The notes under the pieces are model-generated. The model was not told where the DNA came from and made no database searches. It saw only the letters and a program-made list of their open reading frames with translations. Positions 5,097-8,390 of a stretch of 8,390 nucleotides of DNA are shown here, one piece after another. The stretch is from positions 1-8,390 of the forward strand of contig DATCVA010000248.1 in assembly GCA_036567205.1 (NCBI GenBank), read 5' to 3'. A program made the position numbers and the translations under genes. How positions within the stretch are numbered: position 1 is the first letter of the stretch; every line of letters starts with the position of its first letter. Source of the DNA: DATCVA01 sp036567205 (GTDB taxonomy: Bacteria > Pseudomonadota > Gammaproteobacteria > Burkholderiales > Burkholderiaceae_B).

Positions 5097-6077
5097 ATGA
5101 AAGCAAGGTACTTTCTGATCGCGGCAGCGTACTCGCTGGTTTCAATTTCAAGCGCATGGGCGAATGACAGCGCCGATTACCCCGCACGCGCAATAAAAAT
5201 GGTCATTCCTTACGCCGCCGGGGGCGGGGTCGATCTGTTGGGAAGAAAGTTTGCGGAAGCATTCAGCAAACAGTTAGGACAAACTGTCTTTGTCGAAAAC
5301 AAGGTGGGGGCGGGCGGTACGCTGGGTGCCTCTTATGTCGCGCAGTCGCGGCCCGATGGCTATACCTTGCTGTTCGGCGGTTCGCCGCTCATCACGAACA
5401 AACTGATGAATCCGTCATTGTCGGTAGACGCGTTGACAAGTTTTGCACCGGTTGCCCTTATCAATATGAACCCATTCGTGTTGACTGTAGCAAACAGTTC
5501 GCCCTACAAAAAAGTTGAAGATCTTGTGCAAGCCGCTCAAAAAGAACCCGGAAAACTCAATTTCGCGTCGGGAGGAATAGGCACTGGTTCTCATCTTGCA
5601 GGCGCCGCGCTGGCGACAGCTGGCGGCATCGACGTAGTCCATGTGCCATACCGGGGCTCCGTGGAGCTGGTGCCTTCTTTATTAAGCGGGCAGACTCAAT
5701 TTTGCTTTCCTGTAGTCACAGCGGCATTGCCTCAGTTCAACGCGGGGGCTGTTCGCATTCTGGCGGTAACCTCGTCCAAGCGTCTTCCCATACTTCCGGA
5801 CACGCCTACGATGAAAGAGGCTCTGGGAAATGACGATGTGGTGGTTGAGTCCTGGAACGGTATATGGGGGCCTTTGGATTTACCGGCTGATATTGCGGCG
5901 AAGTTGAATACGGCAATCCACGAGACTTTCAAACAGCCAGAGTTAAAAGAGTTTTTCGACAAAAACGGCTCGCCGGTCGAGCTAACCGAAACTCCTGCGG
6001 ACTTTACTCGCTTTCTGCAAAATGAGACGGCTAAATTCGGGCGCATCATCAAAGCGTCGAATGTCGTTAAGTACTAG
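5097..6077 (+). CDS. Bug-family tripartite tricarboxylate transporter substrate-binding protein
   Basis: The 326-residue protein is a periplasmic solute receptor of the TctC/Bug family. Residues 1-22 form a Sec signal peptide (basic MKAR, hydrophobic core, AxA site AWA before ND). The mature N-terminus shows YPARAIKMVIPYAAGGGVDLLGR-like family features (29-51), followed by the ligand-loop region VENKVGAGGTLGA (66-78) and the hallmark RPDGYTLLFG (85-94). The length is normal. Bug proteins bind carboxylates such as dicarboxylates, nicotinate or other aromatic acids through main-chain contacts, so the ligand cannot be read from the sequence. No TctA/TctB membrane genes are present, which is usual for these greatly expanded orphan receptors in Alcaligenaceae. 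The CoA-transferase gene follows after 31 bases without a terminator, suggesting a shared transcript and a carboxylate ligand that is then thioesterified. Confidence 0.93.
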   Translation: MKARYFLIAAAYSLVSISSAWANDSADYPARAIKMVIPYAAGGGVDLLGRKFAEAFSKQLGQTVFVENKVGAGGTLGASYVAQSRPDGYTLLFGGSPLITNKLMNPSLSVDALTSFAPVALINMNPFVLTVANSSPYKKVEDLVQAAQKEPGKLNFASGGIGTGSHLAGAALATAGGIDVVHVPYRGSVELVPSLLSGQTQFCFPVVTAALPQFNAGAVRILAVTSSKRLPILPDTPTMKEALGNDDVVVESWNGIWGPLDLPADIAAKLNTAIHETFKQPELKEFFDKNGSPVELTETPADFTRFLQNETAKFGRIIKASNVVKY

Positions 6078-6108
6078 CCCATAGCCACTTACTTTATAGG
6101 CAATGTTT

Positions 6109-7203
6109 ATGTCGGACCAACCTTTTTTACCGCTTTCCGGTATCCGTATTATTGATTTTTCACATGTAATCGCCGGCCCCCTGGCTACATTTTATTTGGC
6201 GCAAATGGGGGCCGATGTTGTGAAGATCGAGAAACCCGGCGGGGGAGACGTGCTTCGCCGTTCCGAGCGCGGCGCCTCGGCCTTTTTATCGCTGAATGCC
6301 GGTAAACAGAGCCGCGAACTGGACTTTCACACCAAACAAGGTCTGGAAGAGGCCGTGGAGCTGGCCCGGGAGGCCGACGTATTTGTCGATAATTTCCGGC
6401 CCGGATCATTGGAAAGATATGGATTGGGCTATGAAGCTGTGCGGGCCGTCAATCCGCGCATTATCTACTGCTCCATCTCTGGATTTGGCCGTAGCGGACC
6501 CTGGTCGGATCGGCCGGCATACGACCACGTCGTACAAGCGATGACCGGCATGGCGATGACAGGCGGCCGTGAAGGAGACAGTCCTATCAAGACGGGCTTC
6601 CCGGTAATTGACGCCGCCACCGGCATGCTGGGCGCATTGTCCATAGTTAGCGCAATTCACCAGCGCAATCGGGACGGCGCCAGCATTCTTCTTGATGTTT
6701 CGATGGCCGCAGCGTCGATGCATCTGATGTATACCTATTCCGTCGAAGCCCTGACCAAGGGGGTTTCGCCGTCGCGAGTAGGCAATCAGGGTTATTCAGG
6801 AAGTCCGGCCGCGGATTTTTTCAAGGCAAAGGACGGCTGGATTGCGTTGGCCGCCAATACGCCGAAACAGTTCAACGGGCTGCTGGAGGTGCTTGGCTTG
6901 CAGGAAGTAGCCTCTGATCCGGAAATTTTCGATAAACCCGCGGATAACGAAGGCCCGGTGTCTTTTTTGAGAGCCCGAGACCCGGCGCGCCTCAAGGCGG
7001 TATTGAAGCAGCGTATTGAAGCCATGGATGCCATGGAGCTGGAGACAGCATTGGTCGGGGCCGGGGTGCCTGCCGCCAAAGTACGGACGATCGGAGAATT
7101 CGTTGCTGATGCGGCGCCGGCGGACGTGCTGGGAACCTTCTCCCTGGCCGAGCATGGCGCTCATGCCATTACGCCTGGCCTGGGCTTCCGGGTTGTTGGT
7201 TGA
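6109..7203 (+). CDS. CaiB/BaiF class III CoA-transferase, C-terminus apparently shortened
   Basis: The product is a class III CoA-transferase that moves CoA from an acyl-CoA donor to a carboxylate acceptor through an aspartyl anhydride. Family features in order are LSGIRIIDFSHVIAGPLA (9-26), ADVVKIEKPGGGD (35-47), the FRPGSLERYGLGYE stretch (97-110), SISGFGRSGPW (122-132), YDHVVQAMTGM (138-148) and GFPVIDAATG (163-172) with the catalytic Asp168. The ATG at 6109 is preferred over 6103 because ATAGG (6096-6100) is eight bases from it but only two from the earlier ATG. The 364 residues stop soon after GLGFRV, whereas most relatives continue for some 30-40 residues to a PxLGEHT-type tail. The last 35 bases overlap the convergent lysR gene. 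The enzyme core is complete; whether it is active without the tail is uncertain. The substrate is unknown. Confidence 0.9.
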   Translation: MSDQPFLPLSGIRIIDFSHVIAGPLATFYLAQMGADVVKIEKPGGGDVLRRSERGASAFLSLNAGKQSRELDFHTKQGLEEAVELAREADVFVDNFRPGSLERYGLGYEAVRAVNPRIIYCSISGFGRSGPWSDRPAYDHVVQAMTGMAMTGGREGDSPIKTGFPVIDAATGMLGALSIVSAIHQRNRDGASILLDVSMAAASMHLMYTYSVEALTKGVSPSRVGNQGYSGSPAADFFKAKDGWIALAANTPKQFNGLLEVLGLQEVASDPEIFDKPADNEGPVSFLRARDPARLKAVLKQRIEAMDAMELETALVGAGVPAAKVRTIGEFVADAAPADVLGTFSLAEHGAHAITPGLGFRVVG

Positions 7204-8200
7204 AAGCTTGGCCGGCAGTTTGGTTTGCGCTGACCAATGGTGGGTAGCGATTGGCCGCCGCCCACAGGAAGGCTTGCCTTAGGGCGTCGACCCCGGGTAG
7301 TTCAAGAATGGGTTTGCGCACAAGAAAGGCCAGTCGGCTGATCGGTATGTTATCCGCGATAGGCAAGACGCGGATCAGGCCCAGCGCGGCATGCTGAAGA
7401 ACAGAGGTGGTGGGCGCGAATGTCAGCATCTGCGTGATGGCTACGGTATGCAAGTTGGAGTAAGCGGCAAAGGATTCGATGAGCGGCTCCGGCGGCGTGA
7501 GCCCCGCATTCAGGAAGACGCGCTCCATGACGCGTCGCGCCTGCGATGTACGAGGCGGTAGTATCCATTGTTGTCCCAGCAAGTCGCCAAGCGTCAGCGA
7601 CTCCTGCAGGGCCAGCGGGTGAGATGGCGCGCAGGCGAATAACCGGCTTTCAGCGTGCAAAGGCTCAATATGCAGATCGGACATATGACCGACCTGCAAT
7701 AGAAGCTCGTCCAGGTGGCAGACCGCGCAATCAATGGCGCCATTGTCCAGCGCTGTAAACAGGCTCGTGACGCCTCCGTGCATGACGGAAAGGCGCGGCA
7801 TGGCGTCGCAGTTTTCCAGGTGCGCCATGGCCTGCGGAAATAGCCAGGCTCCTATCAGTGGCAAGACGCCCAGGCGCACCAGCGGCAACACTGGGGCGTG
7901 CGAGGAGCTATCGAGAGCGGCGTCAAACGCGGCCAGCGTGACACGCAGTTGGCGTAGTGCAAGTGTTCCGGCTTCGGTAAGGCGGCCGCCGCCAGGGTTT
8001 CGATTGACCAGGGTAACGCCGAATGCCGATTCAAGGGCCTGGACCATTCCAGTCACCGTTGGCTGGCTCAAATGCAGAACACCCGCCACGGCGGCCAGAG
8101 ATTTGTGTTCGTCAATCAGTTCCAGCAACCGCAAATGCTTGATTCGTAGTTGATCCGCGCGATTTTGCCGTGATTTAAGCATAGTTCCGTGTTTGTCCAT
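7169..8200 (-). CDS. LysR-family transcriptional regulator
   Basis: The 343-residue protein has an N-terminal winged helix-turn-helix (about residues 19-78: LRLLELIDEHKSLAAVAGVL, HLSQPTVTGMVQALE, GVTLVNRNPGGGRLTEAG) and a periplasmic-binding-like effector domain (about 105-315). It is longer than the usual 300 or so residues: there are about 17 residues before the first helix and a Gln/Pro/Gly-rich tail of about 28 residues after AAANRY. That tail is encoded across and antisense to the 3' end of the CoA-transferase gene. The first ATG (8200) has no good ribosome binding site. The ATG at codon 7 (8182) is no better, so the exact start is uncertain. The gene diverges from the gene beginning at 8362 with 161 bases between, the classical LysR arrangement, so that gene is its likeliest target; the convergent Bug/CoA-transferase pair is a second possibility. 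Confidence 0.93.
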   Translation of the reverse strand: MDKHGTMLKSRQNRADQLRIKHLRLLELIDEHKSLAAVAGVLHLSQPTVTGMVQALESAFGVTLVNRNPGGGRLTEAGTLALRQLRVTLAAFDAALDSSSHAPVLPLVRLGVLPLIGAWLFPQAMAHLENCDAMPRLSVMHGGVTSLFTALDNGAIDCAVCHLDELLLQVGHMSDLHIEPLHAESRLFACAPSHPLALQESLTLGDLLGQQWILPPRTSQARRVMERVFLNAGLTPPEPLIESFAAYSNLHTVAITQMLTFAPTTSVLQHAALGLIRVLPIADNIPISRLAFLVRKPILELPGVDALRQAFLWAAANRYPPLVSANQTAGQAFNQQPGSPGQA

Positions 8201-8272
8201 TCGCAGCGTGTTCTTATGTTGATTCGTTAGTCTACTGTAGGATGTGTATCGCTTGCTTGGGCCTCCCTATTA

Positions 8273-8295
8273 TTGCGTTACCCTTTGGTACGCAA
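8273..8295. promoter_or_regulatory. Dyad symmetry element, candidate LysR operator
   Basis: The left arm TTGCGTTACC and right arm GGTACGCAA are inverted copies apart from one extra T, separated by only a few bases (CTTT/GG overlap region around 8283-8288). It lies in the 161-base gap between divergent lysR and the gene at 8362, 73 bases before the lysR start and 67 before the other. LysR proteins bind interrupted dyads in just this position. No clear -35/-10 pair could be fixed for either gene, so its position relative to the promoters is unknown. An RNA hairpin is the alternative reading. Confidence 0.45.
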
Positions 8296-8361
8296 GTTGC
8301 TGACATAGTCCAGGCGTTCGCGCTTGACTACACGTATTTGTCCCAACTTAGGAGAATCAAT

Positions 8362-8390
8362 ATGGCCACGAAGAATACGATTTGTCTTTG
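8362..8390 (+). CDS. Start of a gene cut by the window edge, possibly a VOC/PhnB-like protein
   Basis: AGGAGA (8350-8355) lies six bases before an ATG, and the frame stays open to the window end, giving MATKNTICL. This opening resembles VOC-superfamily proteins of the PhnB / 3-demethylubiquinone methyltransferase-like type, which often begin with a K-N/I-T-x-C-L-W strand. Nine residues are too few to be sure of the family. It is divergent from lysR and so is the natural candidate for LysR control. The start call is strong because of the ribosome binding site; the product is tentative. Confidence 0.6.

Noticed and set aside
6103..6108. Earlier ATG for the CoA-transferase
   Set aside because: The ATAGG ribosome binding site is only two bases away from it but eight bases from the ATG at 6109.
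7350..8153. Several open frames overlapping lysR in other frames
   Set aside because: They are shadows of the LysR coding frame; none shows a domain or ribosome binding site.
1..8390. tRNA, rRNA, CRISPR arrays, insertion sequences, phage genes, att sites
   Set aside because: No cloverleaf-like segment, spaced direct repeats, transposase or integrase motif, or long terminal inverted repeats were seen by reading; short elements could still be missed without computation.

Overview
The window looks like part of a chromosome from a betaproteobacterium, most likely of the Alcaligenaceae/Bordetella-Achromobacter type. This is inferred from gene content: a Bug-type periplasmic solute receptor beside a class III CoA-transferase, a LysR regulator, and a Liv-type ABC cassette are all typical accessory metabolism of that group. 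No rRNA, tRNA, CRISPR array, IS element or phage gene was seen.

Layout. (1) 1-2289, plus strand: the tail of an upstream frame (probably the LivM permease), then livG-like and livF-like ABC ATPases and a small alpha/beta hydrolase, closely packed as one operon. A GC-rich hairpin follows at 2342-2362. (2) 2442-2828, minus strand: a single-domain cupin with a recognisable promoter containing a dyad. (3) 2829-3210: a 382-base intergenic region between the divergent cupin and YdeI-like genes. (4) 3211-3759, plus: a DUF1905/YdeI-like protein, tail to tail with zero gap against (5) 3760-4830, minus: a PA0069/Rv2578c-family radical SAM protein. (6) 4831-5096: a control region holding a near-perfect LexA (SOS) box. 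(7) 5097-7203, plus: a Bug receptor and a CaiB/BaiF CoA-transferase, probably one operon. (8) 7169-8200, minus: a LysR regulator whose 3' end overlaps that of the CoA-transferase. (9) 8362-8390, plus: the first codons of a divergent gene, probably a VOC/PhnB-like protein, with a dyad symmetry element between it and lysR.

How the genes may work together. The first block would energise uptake of an amino acid, amide or aromatic-type solute and supply a hydrolase for it. The Bug/CoA-transferase pair would bind a carboxylate in the periplasm and activate it as a CoA thioester inside the cell; no tripartite transporter membrane subunits lie in the window.

The most interesting part is the radical SAM gene. 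It has a 20-bp LexA-type operator (4849-4868) just upstream of its start codon, belongs to the same broad radical SAM group as spore photoproduct lyase, and ends in QLTLF, which resembles a DNA sliding-clamp binding peptide. Together these suggest an SOS-induced, replication-associated DNA-repair or nucleic-acid-processing enzyme. The operator and the C-terminus are seen directly; the function is inference.
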